From the NCBI GenBank assembly GCA_034770075.1, contig JAVJAP010000141.1:558001-622000 (forward strand): 64,000 nucleotides of DNA, written 5' to 3'. Source of the stretch: Aralia elata. Lineage: Eukaryota; Streptophyta; Magnoliopsida; Apiales; Araliaceae. Below are positions 1-10,565 of the stretch, piece by piece. The stretch's first letter is position 1, and each line of letters opens with the position of its first letter. Made by a program: the position numbers and the translations under genes. The notes beneath the pieces were generated by a model. That model was not told the origin of the DNA, ran no database searches, and saw only the letters and a program-made list of their open reading frames with translations.

Positions 1-265
1 TTAAATTAAGACCGAATTGATTATAACTAATATGGAAATAAGTATTAAAAACCGATTCCCCAGCAACGGCGCCAAAAACTTCACTGTTTTGCTTACTTTC
101 GTTGGGCATTACATCCGAACCTACAACCTTAGTCTTGATAACTTCAACAATCACCTCCTTTTCTTCAGTTACCTCCTTCTCATCCGCATTTTTTGGCTTT
201 GAATTTTCCTTCACAACCTCAGGCAATGGCGCCAAAAACTTGTTGTCCGATTTCACAATCAACAA
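1..265 (-). other. Internal 5' end of a minus-strand LTR element with an open frame across the PBS
   Basis: Reading the minus strand from 265 to the window edge gives about 87 open codons with no stop. The product is rich in Lys, Glu and Val (for example ENSKPKNADEKEVTEEKEV). It passes through a partial PBS-like motif (222-234) and then a full tRNA-Asp-type PBS at 57-74. I do not recognise the protein. It lies next to the LTR at 241-1507, so it is either an unusual leader ORF or a captured coding fragment lying between two PBS-like copies. The frame continues past base 1, so its length is unknown. No initiator near the PBS was identified. Confidence 0.35.
57..74 (-). other. Primer binding site, tRNA-Asp type
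   Basis: The minus strand reads TGGCGCCGTTGCTGGGGA, one base from the complement of the 3' end of plant tRNA-Asp(GUC) including CCA. This type of PBS is known from Athila-like and related plant Gypsy elements. A shorter copy (GGCAATGGCGCCA, plus strand) sits at 222-234, directly inside the LTR end. It is probably the original position. Confidence 0.8.
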
Positions 266-1507
266 TTACGTGCAAGTATACACGATCAACAAGTAATATG
301 TGATAAGATAGAGTATTAATTCAATTTTATTTAAACAACAAGAAATCTTCATTAATAATTCCCAACTACTAGTATAGTATTAATTCAATTTTATTTAAAC
401 AACTGCAATTTGAATAATGATTAAAGCTAATTAAATTAAAACTAAGAATAAGAACTAACACAAAGGTTGAAAAGCTTAAGACTACAAAATCCCCAATTAT
501 GCAATACAAACTAATTATTCAATTCATCCAGTTATTAAATTCAATAGAGTTGTTAACATGAATTCAAAATTATTCATAAGCCCTTTCCCAAGTGATCAAA
601 TAAATTTATTCAACTCAATTAATTCTGCGATATTCTTATGCAAAATTAAAGAATTAAATTCATTAAGTACTAATTCCCAATAGTTACATGCAGCGAATAA
701 TTGGAATACATGTTATCACATTCACATCTAACCCTGAATTTCATCTCTCGAATTCATCTTAAGTATCCTGTTAATTGTTGATCAGGCAATTACTCAATAA
801 ACACAAAATATGATAGACACCTCAATATGGAATAATAATTGGAATCAAATAGATAATTAATCTATAAACATAAAATGTTCAATTATAGCCTTAATTGCAA
901 ATTTAGTTCATACTGAAAATCGAAATCATAGATCCAAAATAAGTCATCACAATTAAATTACAAATCTAAGATAGAGGATAAGAAAAACTTAGTAAAAGTT
1001 CTTCAATCTTCTAATCTGAATTCCTTGCGATGTTTCTCTACAATCTCCAATTTTTCAAGCTCAGTTATCTCCTTCCAACTCTCTGTATCTAACTGTTAGT
1101 GCCTAACCCTATTTCCATGCCTCTCTACGTCTATTATAGTCTCTGGATCAGATCAGTAGAAAGAATCCAATTCCAACTCAACTTCCCAAAATAATTAATC
1201 CCTTATTATTATTTTTTTTCTTTTCCGCGCCTTCTCGCCCGGGCGAAGTTATCTCCACTGAACAAACTCGCCCCGATGAAGCACCCCAGCGAAGCCAATA
1301 AGCCATAGGAAACTCGCCCCAGCGAGGTCTTTGATGAAAAATTACCAAATTGCCCTTCAAACTTCACGTTTTCCAATTTTTCCCATCCAAAGCCGCTTCC
1401 AACGAAATAAACACAAAAACAAGTAAAAAGATACTAAAAACACTTAAGAATAGTAAAGAAATAAGCCAAAGATATATCTAATTCGTAAGTATAAAACCCA
1501 CTCATCA
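241..1507 (-). mobile_element. LTR (L1), TGATGAGTGGG family
   Basis: On the minus strand the LTR starts TGATGAGTGGGTTTTATAC (ending at 1507) and ends in ...GACAACA just before the PBS region at 240. Its upstream part holds a GC-rich block (about 1225-1330) with repeated CTCGCCC(C/G)GGCGA-like motifs, unlike the AT-rich rest. The first 19 bases match the solo LTR at 16745, so both are one family. No coding capacity is seen; the short frames inside are incidental. Confidence 0.75.
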
Positions 1508-2612
1508 GGCACGATAGCGCTACTTTCTAGGCCAAATATGGGCGCGGCTACGCTAGGACGGAATGCTGAAAAGCTTATTTTTGGTCCAATTCGAATGACA
1601 CTCGATTTTATAACTTCTAATTGGTTTATGACTTTAAGTAGAGGCTATAAATAGATGTTTTTAGACCATTAAAAAAGAGAGATCTTGCTACTTTTTGCTA
1701 ACCCTAGAATTGAAGAAGGATTCGAGGCTTGAAGCAAGAGATTATCACGAAAGAAGATCAAGATAGGAGGCTAAAGAGGATATCAATGATTGCTTTAAAA
1801 GAGTTTTTCCTTTCTTATTTTATCTTTTTATTTTATAATTCTTGGATGATGATTTACTTGTAGATTATGGATTTTAATTCAATCACGAACTAATTTCTTT
1901 TTAAGATTACAATGGAACTTATTGCGTAGCTTTTATTGATATGCTTCCTTGTTAATTATTGTTGAATATATTGGGATTGTCTAGTATGATTTGTGCATAA
2001 TTGCTAAATTGCGTGATCAACAATTACTGTGGTAATCAATATGAACTCGAGAGATGGATTATAGGTTTAGACCTGATCATAATAGCATGTGATTGTGTTT
2101 TCTAATTATGATGGAACTCATAATTTGTGTCTAGGATAGAGATATACCTATACACTGCATGTAATCTGGTAAAGAACATGTGCTTTAAATCATTTTTAAT
2201 TGTAATTCACGTAGAGATATAGTGAATTAGTTAACTAGGTTGTTCATCTTAATTCTATCATTTGTGGATTTAAGTTGATTCGTTTATGATACATCGAGAG
2301 ATGGTCATAAATATTTATGAGTTCTCGATTAACAATCCAGAATAGTTAGCATAGCAAAACAAGAAGTATACTAATCTAAGTGAAGCAATAAGTGAAATTG
2401 TAATCTTAAGTCTTCATTATTTGATTTCAATCTTGTGGTAGTTAGTATTATTTTCATTAGTTATTAATTATAAAAAATTCACAACTTTTATCGAATGGTT
2501 TAAATAAAATTAATTTGATTATGAGTTAGTACTTGGTAATTATTATTAAATAATTCTCTGTGGGTTCGACACTCTCTTATCATTATATTACTTGTGGACA
2601 GCGTATACTTGC
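1508..2612 (+). mobile_element. Truncated LTR (M), plus orientation
   Basis: This segment matches, in inverted orientation, the LTR at 3360-5081: the GCGCGGCT-type motif, the TATA region, the stretch with GAGAGATGG, and the end with GTGGACAGCGTATACTTG. Its 5' part is missing; it starts abruptly beside LTR L1. It has lost its last bases, because at 2612 it turns into the inverted copy. It forms the left arm of a large palindrome. A TATAAATA box lies at 1646-1653. Confidence 0.7.
1646..1653 (+). promoter_or_regulatory. TATA box of LTR M
   Basis: TATAAATA follows a GC-rich motif region and precedes the transcribed part of the LTR. The homologous box of the inverted LTR is at 4309-4316 on the minus strand. 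Confidence 0.5.
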
Positions 2613-2967
2613 CTAAATCTATACTAGCAAAATACGCAAGTATACGCAGTCCACAAGTAATATAATGATAAGAGAGTGTCGAACCCACAAAGAATTATTT
2701 AATAATAATTACCAAGTACTAACTCATAATCAAATTAATTTTATTTAAACCATTCGATAAAAGTTGTGAAATTTTGATAATAAATAACTAATGAAAATAA
2801 TACTAACTACAACGAGATTGAAATCAGATACTGAAGACTTAAGATTACAATTTCACTTATTGATTCACTTAGATTAATATACTTCTTGTTAAGTTATGCT
2901 AACTATTCTGGATTGTTAATCGAGAATTCATCAATATTTATGACCATCTCTCGATATATCAGAAACG
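2279..2967. repeat. Large near-perfect palindrome of two LTR ends
   Basis: Left arm 2279-2612 and right arm 2636-2967 are inverted copies of one LTR 3' region with only scattered differences. They are separated by a 23-base loop. The innermost pairing is GCGTATACTTGC with GCAAGTATACGC. Such a structure could extrude as a cruciform. It arose where a plus LTR fragment meets minus LTR-end repeats. Confidence 0.8.
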
Positions 2968-3359
2968 GCGCCAAAAAATTGTTTACCTAAATCTATACTA
3001 GCAAAATACACAAGTATACGCAGTCCACAAGTAATATAATGATAAGAGAGTATCGAACCCACAGAGAATTATTTAATAATAATTACCAAGTAGTAACTCA
3101 TAATCAAATTAATTTTATTTAAACCATTCGATAAAAGTTGTGATTTTTTGATAATAAATAACTAATGAAAATAATACTAACTACCACAAGATTGAAATCA
3201 GATAATGAAGACTTAAGATTACAATTTCACTTATTGCTTCACTTAGATTAATATACTTTTTGTTAAGTTATGCTAACTGTTCTGGATTGTTAATCGAGAA
3301 TTCATCAATATTTATGACCATCTCTCGATGTATCATAAACGGCGCCAAAAAATTATTTG
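2613..3359 (-). repeat. Tandem 373/374-bp units of LTR end plus PBS
   Basis: Two consecutive units (2613-2985, 2986-3359) start with the same CCTAAATCTATACTAG sequence as the complete LTR beginning at 3360. On the minus strand each unit is an LTR 3' part, then a spacer, then a cut PBS (TTTTTTGGCGCCGTTT), which jumps back into the LTR at ATGATACATCGAG. The jump point shares CGTTT between the PBS and the LTR interior. The array is thus a duplication of the LTR end together with the PBS. Confidence 0.8.
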
Positions 3360-5081
3360 CCTAAATCTATACTAGCAAAATACACAAGTATACGCAGTCC
3401 ACAAGTAATATAATGATAAGAGAGTGTCGAACCCACAGAGAATTATTTAATAATAATTACCAAGTACTAACTCATAATCAAATTAATTTTATTTAAACCA
3501 TTCGATAAAAGTTGTGAATTTTATATAATAAATAAATAATGAAAATAATACTAACTACCACAAGATTGAAATCAGATAATGAAGACTTAAGATTAAAATT
3601 TCACTTATTGCTTCACTTAGATTAATATACTTCTTGTTAAGTTATGCTAACTATTCTGGATTGTTAATCAAGAACTCATCAATATTTATGACCATCTCTT
3701 GATGTATCATAAACGAATCAACTTAAATCCACAGATGATAGAATTAAGATGAATACCCTAGTTAACTAATTAACTATATCTCTATGTGAATTACAATTAA
3801 AAATGATTCAAAGCACAGGTTCTCTACCAAATTACATGTGGCGTATAGGAATATCTCTATCCTAGACATAAAATTATGAGTTCCATCATATGCAGAAAAC
3901 ACAAGCACATGCTATTATGATCAGGTCTAAACCTATAATCCATCTCTCAAGTTCATATAGATTACCACGGCAATTGTAGATCAGATAATTAAGCAATTAT
4001 GAACAATTAACAAGGAAGCATATCAATAAAATTTACGTAATAAGTTCCATTGTAATCTTAAAAAGAAATTAGTTTGTGATTGAAATAAAATCCATAATCC
4101 ATAAGTAAATCATCATCCAAGAATTACAAAATAAAAAGATAAAAGAAGAAATAAAAAACTCTTTTGAAGCAATCCTTGATATCCTACTTAGCCTCCTATC
4201 TTGATCTTCCTTTGTGATAATCTCTTGCTTCAAGCCTCCAATGCCTTTTCAATTCTAGGGTTAGCAAAAAGAAACAAGATCTCTCTTTTCTAATGGTCTG
4301 AAAACATCTATTTATAGCCTCTAGTTAAAATCCTAAGCCAATTAGAAGTTACAAAACTGATTTCCATTCCTATTGGACCAAAATAAGCTTTTCAGCATTT
4401 CGTCCTAGCGCGGCTGCGCCCATATTTGGCCTAGAAAGCATCGTTGTCATGCCCAAATAACAGAAATCATGTTTTTCCTTCTCCACACCAGCGCGACCAC
4501 GCTCAAAATACATTTGGAACGACCACAGCCGCGCCCGATAATTTTTTGCTGCAACGTCTATTGGTAAAATGGTCATAACTTTTGATCCGGGAGGAGTTAC
4601 AAGACTAGCCACCTATCAAATCGAAGATCTCGACGAGATCTACAACTTTCATTCTTTGAGAATTTAGAGATACTATTTAGATCAAGGTTGAAATTGGGCT
4701 TCAAGTGTCTGCTATGTAAATTCAAACATGACAACTTCAAGCTTTGATCTCTGTTGATATCAAGGCCATAACTCTCGCATCCGAACTCCGATTGGGATAA
4801 TTCAAGATGTTCCGGAAAGATAAAAAGTAGATCTACAATAAAATCTAAGTAACAAACCAATAACGTGCATCCAACTTAGTGTTAAAAGCCCTACAATCTT
4901 CCCTTCTTGCATTTGCTTGCATATTGCACTTCAAAAGATGTCTAAAATACGTTTCCATGCTTATTCCTACAAAATAACATAAAAACACTATAAATACCTA
5001 ATCCTAACTTAAAATACTTAAGAACTCATAAATTATCAAGCCAAACATACTCAATTCATAGGTATAAAACTCACATCATCA
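3360..5081 (-). mobile_element. LTR (N), TGATGATGTGAG type
   Basis: On the minus strand it begins TGATGATGTGAGTTTTATAC at 5081 and ends at 3360, next to a PBS-like GGCGCC motif at 3337-3355. It carries GC-rich motifs (about 4400-4540, GCGCGGCTGCGCCC and related) and a TATA box. It is the most complete member of the family that also gives LTR M and the tandem units. Confidence 0.75.
4309..4316 (-). promoter_or_regulatory. TATA box of LTR N
   Basis: The minus strand reads TATAAATA, downstream of the GC-rich motif cluster of this LTR. Confidence 0.5.
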
Positions 5082-5088
5082 ACCTAAA

Positions 5089-6275
5089 TCCTCTACTCAA
5101 GGAGGCGGTCAAATCCCTAGCAAATCTGCGGATACGCAGATTCATGTCCCGTGTTCCAGTTCGGTAGTAAGAATACCAAGGGTTCTTCAGATCAGACGAA
5201 AGAAATAATCAATGTCTAGTACGATAAGGAAGATGAAGGGATCAAAAAGAAAGTGAAACAAATGGAAGATGCCATCAGATCCATAAAAGGAATAGGAGAT
5301 TACGGAAGTGTCCAGTATTCTAATCTATGTATATTTCTAGGAGCCAGATATCTGAAAAGTTCCAAGTGTTAAACTTTGAGAAGTACAACGGATTAGGAGA
5401 CCCTTACACTCACTTAAAAGTATACATAGGGGAACTCGGATCTTATGCCGAAGACGAGAGCCTTAAAATGCAGCTTTTCTAAAAGAGTTTAACCAGTGAA
5501 GCAAGAACCTGGTATGCTCGACTTGACAATTCCAAAATCCATAGCTAAGAAGAATTAGCCCATGCCTTTCTAAATCAATACAACTTTCAGTCTCAAATGG
5601 CTCCGGATAGATATCAAATGACCAAGATCAAAAAGCAACCTAATGAGTCGTTCTAAGATTACGCCCAAAGATGGAGACGAATGACTGCCCAAGTAAGCCC
5701 ATCTATGGAGGAGAAAGAAATGGTAATGACTTTTATCGACATTCAAGAAGCTCCGTACTATGAGAGGGTGTTGGCTGGCATTGGTAAGCCATTTTTTGAA
5801 ATAATAACGCACTGAGAAATGGCATAGATAGGTTTGAAAGCCAGAAAAATCAAAGACCTTACTGCATTAGAAGCCGTAACAGAGCGCATCCAATCCGACA
5901 ATAATGGGGGTGCGCACAAGAGGGGCCATAAGAAGAAGGAAGAAGATGTCTCCCTAGTGTTGCAGGGGCAATCCCAAAGGAATGGCAATGTTCCACCCAT
6001 TCGAATGCAAGACAATCGTCCTCAGCCGCAACAACCGACATTCCGTCAAAATCAAACCCAACAGAAAATCGTTGGAAACAGGCATAGTCGTGAATTCACT
6101 CCTCTTAGTGATTCCATCGAAAATATATTGGTTTTATTATTCGCTCAGAAAAAGATCACCGAACTAGCTCCACAAGCTGATCTTAAGGATAAAAGGTATG
6201 ATCCCAGTAAGAGATGCACATCCCATTCTAGATCCCCTGGTCATGATACTCAAGAATGTTGTGAAAGTAGTATGC
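5089..6275 (+). pseudogene. Gag relic of a Tat/Ogre-like Gypsy element
   Basis: Conceptual translation with several stops and shifts matches, segment by segment, the gag of the element at 57052: a YIGELGSYAEDE block, EARTWYARLDN, FQSQMAPDRYQMTKIKK, KIKDLTALEAVTERIQS and a C-terminal SPGHDTQEC. The role in the family is capsid/nucleocapsid formation in cytoplasmic particles. The longest open piece is 5834-6286. It stops abruptly in the GHDTQEC region. Upstream it abuts LTR N, so the rest of gag and its LTR are gone. It cannot be functional. Confidence 0.85.
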
Positions 6276-6967
6276 TCTCAAGCTAATCACATTTGATGTG
6301 ATGAGTATTTACTTTATAATCTTATTCATTTATTAATAAGAGAATTTATTTAATAAAAGACATTCTTTATCCATGTTAATTAGTTGAATTAATAAATGTG
6401 ATAAACCCATATAATTTTCGAGCAATGCTTTTAGGATCATGATGTTGATCATGCTAATGAGATCTAAATTCAAGATAGCTCAAAACTAAAATGTTCCTAA
6501 TCGTATGGATCACTAATATGGGGTTACTGATTCCGGATAGATTAGTACATACTATGCTTGCTCTGTTGAAGAGAATGATTGATCTCATAATTATTTGTGT
6601 GGAGACACTAAAGTACGTATGTAGGTGCTTCTTGGAGAATAAGTTCACTGAGCGTGACTTGAATAAAGGAACCCTAATGGAGTTTTACATGCCCGTCAAT
6701 AGGTGTTCCTAAAGTGATAGTAGTACGAGTGATCCTTGGACTTGAGATCATCATAGTATCTTGTATATATTGAGTTATGTTTTGCTATATTCTTTAATAC
6801 TCTAGAGTATGTTGTAGGGTATGTTCGGATATAATAAAGCATATATGAAGATAGTTAAATGATCAACAAAGGATCTACCACTTCCAGTAAAGGGAGAGAA
6901 TGTTCCATGTGATTCGATAAAGTGACAACTCAAAAATCCCTGAATAAGGTTGAACGGAAATTAGAAA
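6276..6967. other. Unrecognised non-coding segment, probably part of another element
   Basis: The segment begins where the gag homology ends (about 6266-6276) and ends where the LTR at 6968 begins. It is AT-rich with no ORF that looks real; the 73-aa frame at 6491-6712 shows no domain. It could be an LTR or leader from an element not otherwise present. It is left unassigned. Confidence 0.4.
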
Positions 6968-7644
6968 TCTAATATCCTGAATATTTATAGAACTTATAAA
7001 TATGATATTGAATGACTGGAGTTAGCCATAAAGTTAATTTCGAGGACGAAATTCTTTGAAGTAGGGGTGAATGTTATACCTTAAATATTTATGAGGCTTA
7101 TAAATACGATCGTATATGGTTAGAGGTTAATTTAGTGACCTAAAACTAAGTATCGAGAAGTTTAAAATCTTAAACCCCAATGAGATTCAAGTTTTTGTAT
7201 CATATGTGCTTAAATAAAGATTCAATTAATATTTCGAACCAGGTATTTTGTAATTTTATAATGTAAACGATGAATTTGGTCAAATAAAATTTTTTGGTCA
7301 AGCTGCTTAGTCGTGCTTACATTGACAAAATGATTTGTCGTGCTTTCAACGATTGCACCAAAAAGCATCCTGACAAATTATTTTTAGTAAGCTACTGTGT
7401 CGTGCTTAAACTGATATAGTGCTTTGTCGTGCTTAAACTGACAAGCTGCTTTGTCGTGCTTACACTGACAAGCTGCTTTGTCGTGCTTATGTTTTGTCGT
7501 GCTTATGCCTGGCACACGCCAGGTTATGCCTGGCACACGCCAACTTACGCCTGGCACATGCTAGGTACTAAAATGTAATTAACCTAGGTACCAAAGTGTA
7601 ATAAGCCAAGCCCCTAACATGTAATTAGTGAAACTTGGTTTTTT

Positions 7645-7652
7645 TATAAATA
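7645..7652 (+). promoter_or_regulatory. TATA box of LTR G
   Basis: TATAAATA is followed by AGCAAGCTCAG. The same context recurs in LTR H at 9805-9812 and, inverted, in LTR F at 12253-12260. Conservation in three copies supports a core promoter. Confidence 0.6.
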
Positions 7653-7862
7653 GCAAGCTCAGTTCATTCATTCCTTACTATTTTTCAATAGTAGTTCAAG
7701 AGCAAAAACACTCTATATTTATATTCTGAGAGATATTGTGAGATAAAAATTATTTTCGAAGTATCGAAGCGCTACACGATTGGAAGTAAAGCTAGCAACT
7801 ACAAGAGGTATTACTCTAGTGGTTATTATTTTCATTCTTCTTTACATATTTAGTAAAAATAT

Positions 7863-8275
7863 ACTTTTATAAGCAGTTATAATGCCCAAATTATTTTAAG
7901 TATATAGTACAAAAGTCCTATTTATAAGCAGTTATAATGCCCAAATTATTTTAAGTATATAGTACAAAAGTCCTATTTTCAAGCAGTTATAATGTCCGAT
8001 TTATTTCTCTTATATATTAGAAAATATACTTTTATAAGCAGTTACTATGTCCAATTTTCTTCAAGTATTTAGTAAGAATATTCATTTTATAAGCAGTTGT
8101 AATGCTGAAATTATTTCAAATATAATAGCCGAATATTCATTTTATAAGTAGTTATAATGCTCAATTTATTTTAAATATAGTTGATGAATATTCATTTTAT
8201 ATGCAGTTATAATGCTAAAATTATTTCATGTATATTAGAAAGAGTCTTATTTATAAGCGGTTATAATACCCGAAA
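7863..8275 (+). repeat. Tandem array of about 57-bp units inside LTR G
   Basis: About eight degenerate copies of TTATAAGCAGTTATAATG followed by an AT-rich tail lie directly downstream of the predicted transcription start. The two copies at about 7863-7975 are almost identical to each other. The array recurs in LTR H and, inverted, in LTR F. Confidence 0.85.
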
Positions 8276-9061
8276 TAAAACTTAAAAGATTTAATTGTTA
8301 AAATGCTTAATTAGCCTAGCATAATCCAAGGAAAGGAAAAGCTTGGAGGATAAAAGTTCTAGAGCTTACACTTTAAGAGATTGAGCGAGGAATGAAACAT
8401 TAGCGTTAACATATTATCCATATTCAGGCAAGTCTACTTATTTGTTGAAATGCACTCTGTGCAATAACGTATCTTATTTATGAAGTTTATTGTTATGCAA
8501 GTATTGTTTCTTTTGCACCCCGTGCATTAACATGCTTATTATCTGTTATTGGATTCTGTGAACCTTGGATAGTTAGAAGTTATATATTATGGAATATCTA
8601 ATAGGTGGTTAACTAGTTAAGCTTGAACACCAGATCTGATATATAGAGGTATAAAGATTTAAGTTGAAGATGTAGAAGTCATTTAAACTATGCTAATTAA
8701 CATTATTGGCAATGTCTAGAAAGTTCTGACGAGGAAAAGGGTTAGGTCATCTAATTATGCGTCGTTTTAACGGAAAGCCCCCTCTTTCCTGGGAAATGTC
8801 TGGTTGCTAATACTGCAAGTCTCGGATAGAGAAATAGAGATTTATTTTTGAGTCTTTTAGGACTTATTTGTAATAAGAACAAGTTATCTGGGAATATTGT
8901 AACAATGAACAAATGGTATTTTATAATATTATCACTTTTTCGCCTTTTACTCTGATTATTAGAAGTCAAGATTTCTATAGTAGTATGTAAATGTTGTACA
9001 AGTCAGCACGAAGTCCGACCTGGCTAAAAGAAGCTAACAGGTGGATTTTTGAGGCGTGACA

Positions 9062-9215
9062 TAATAGTATTAGAGCATTAGGTTATAGCTCTAGGGTAAG
9101 AGTACCTTAGGATATAGCCTGCGTAAAATGTTAGACATAGAAAAACTTGATAAAAGAAGGTTAAAAATGCTTATACTGGAATTTCTAGGACGAAATTCTT
9201 ATATGGAGGGGAGAA
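9062..9215 (+). mobile_element. PBS, short leader and PPT joining LTRs G and H
   Basis: Right after LTR G comes TAGTATTAGAGC, a decayed form of the initiator-Met PBS TGGTATCAGAGC. About 90 bases of leader follow, then GGACGAAATTC and a purine tract GGAGGGGAGAATG, then the next LTR start. The whole coding region is absent. This is an internal-deletion derivative (LTR, leader, PPT, LTR). Confidence 0.7.
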
Positions 9216-10424
9216 TGTAATATCCTTAATATTTATATAACTTATAAATATGATATTGAATGACTGAAGTTAGCTGTAAAGTTAATTTCGAGGACGAAAT
9301 TCTTTGAAGTAGGGGTGAATGTTATACCTTGAATATTTATGAGGCTTATAAATACGATCGTATATAGTTAGAGGTTAATTTAGTGACCTAAAACTAGGTA
9401 TCGAGAAGTTTAAAATCTTAAACCCCAATGAGATTCAAATTTTATATCATATGTGCTTAAATAAAGATCCAAATGATATTTCGAATCAGGTGTTTTGTGA
9501 TTTTATAGTGTAAACGATGAATTTGGTCAAATAAAATTTTTTTGTCAAGTTGCTTAGTCGTGCTTACATTGACAAAATGATTTGTCGTGCTTTCCACGAT
9601 TTCACCAAAAAGCATCCTGACAAATTATTTTTAGTAAGCTACTGTGTCGTGCTTAAACTGATATAGTGCTTTGTCGTGCTTACGCTGACAAGCTGCTTTG
9701 TCGTGCTTATGCCTGGCACACGCCAGCTTATGCCTGGCACACGCTAGGTACTAAAGTGTAATAAGTCGAGCCCCTAACGTGCAATTAGTGAAACTTGGTT
9801 TTTCTATAAATAGCAAGCTCAGTTCATTCATTCCTTACTATTTTTCAAGAGTAGTTCAAGAGCAAAAACACTCTATATTTATATTCTGAGAGATATTGTG
9901 AGATAAAAATTATTTTCGAAGTATCGAAGCGCTACGCGATTGGAAGTAAAGCTAGCAACTACAAGAGGTATTACTCTAATAGTTATTATTTTCATTCCTC
10001 TTTATATATTTAGTAAAAATATACTTTTATTAGCAGTTATAATGCCCAAATTATTTTAAGTATATAGTACAAAAGTCCTATTTATAAGTAGTTATAATGT
10101 CCAAATTATTTTAAGTATTTATTTTTCTCTTATATATTAGAAAATATACTTTTATAAGCAGTTACTATGTCCGATTTTCTTCAAGTATTTAGTAAGAATA
10201 TTCATTTTATAAGCTGTTATAATGCTGAAATTATTTCAAATATAATAGCCGAATATTCATTTTATAAGTAGTTATAATGCTCAATTTATTTTAAATATAG
10301 TTGATGAATATTCATTTTATATGCAGTTATAATGCTGAAATTATTTCATATATATTAGAAGGAGTCTTATTTATAAGCGGTTATAATACCCGAAATAAAA
10401 CTTAAAAGATTTAATCGTTAACTA
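9216..10424 (+). mobile_element. LTR (H), truncated second copy of the G family
   Basis: From TAATATCCTTAATATTTAT the sequence follows LTR G closely, including the inner PPT-like site (about 9290-9320), the U3 repeats, the TATA box at 9805-9812 and seven or so array units (10022-10393). Identity to G stops near 10424. Beyond that point the sequence changes to a short unassigned spacer and then the inverted LTR F. Confidence 0.75.
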
Positions 10425-10565
10425 CTAACACATAAACAATTTAAGCTTTCATATAACTTTAACATGCCTTGACATATCACATATATTAATTTGATATTAC
10501 ACATAACTTTTCATTCAACAGTTTATATCACGTTGTCACACAAAGCGTATAAACCACATATATAT
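10425..10565. other. Spacer between oppositely oriented LTRs
   Basis: These 141 AT-rich bases have no match that I can see to either flanking LTR. No ORF or structure was recognised. Confidence 0.4.

Larger units (their letters stand above)
6968..9061 (+). mobile_element. LTR (G), Tekay-like family with a 57-bp array
   Basis: The LTR starts near 6968 (TAATATCCTGAATATTTATAG). About 100 bp inside it carries a second start-like site, where GAGGACGAAATTC...GTAGGGGTGAATG (PPT-like) is followed by TGTTATACC at 7070. It ends at GAGGCGTGACA before a decayed initiator-Met PBS. The U3 has repeated TTGTCGTGCTTA and TGCCTGGCACACGCCA motifs (7297-7565), then TATAAATA at 7645, then a tandem array, then a donor-like CAG|GCAAGT at 8425-8433. 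Its hairpin and acceptor region is deleted relative to LTR F. Confidence 0.75.

Noticed and set aside
5834..6286. Independent 150-aa gene
   Set aside because: It is the C-terminal part of a Tat/Ogre-like Gag, as shown by matching blocks at 57860-58320.
7863..8275. Regular 57-bp units that might suggest a CRISPR-like array
   Set aside because: The units are directly adjacent with no unique spacers, diverge gradually, lie in a plant LTR and recur in LTRs H and F; this is an ordinary tandem repeat.
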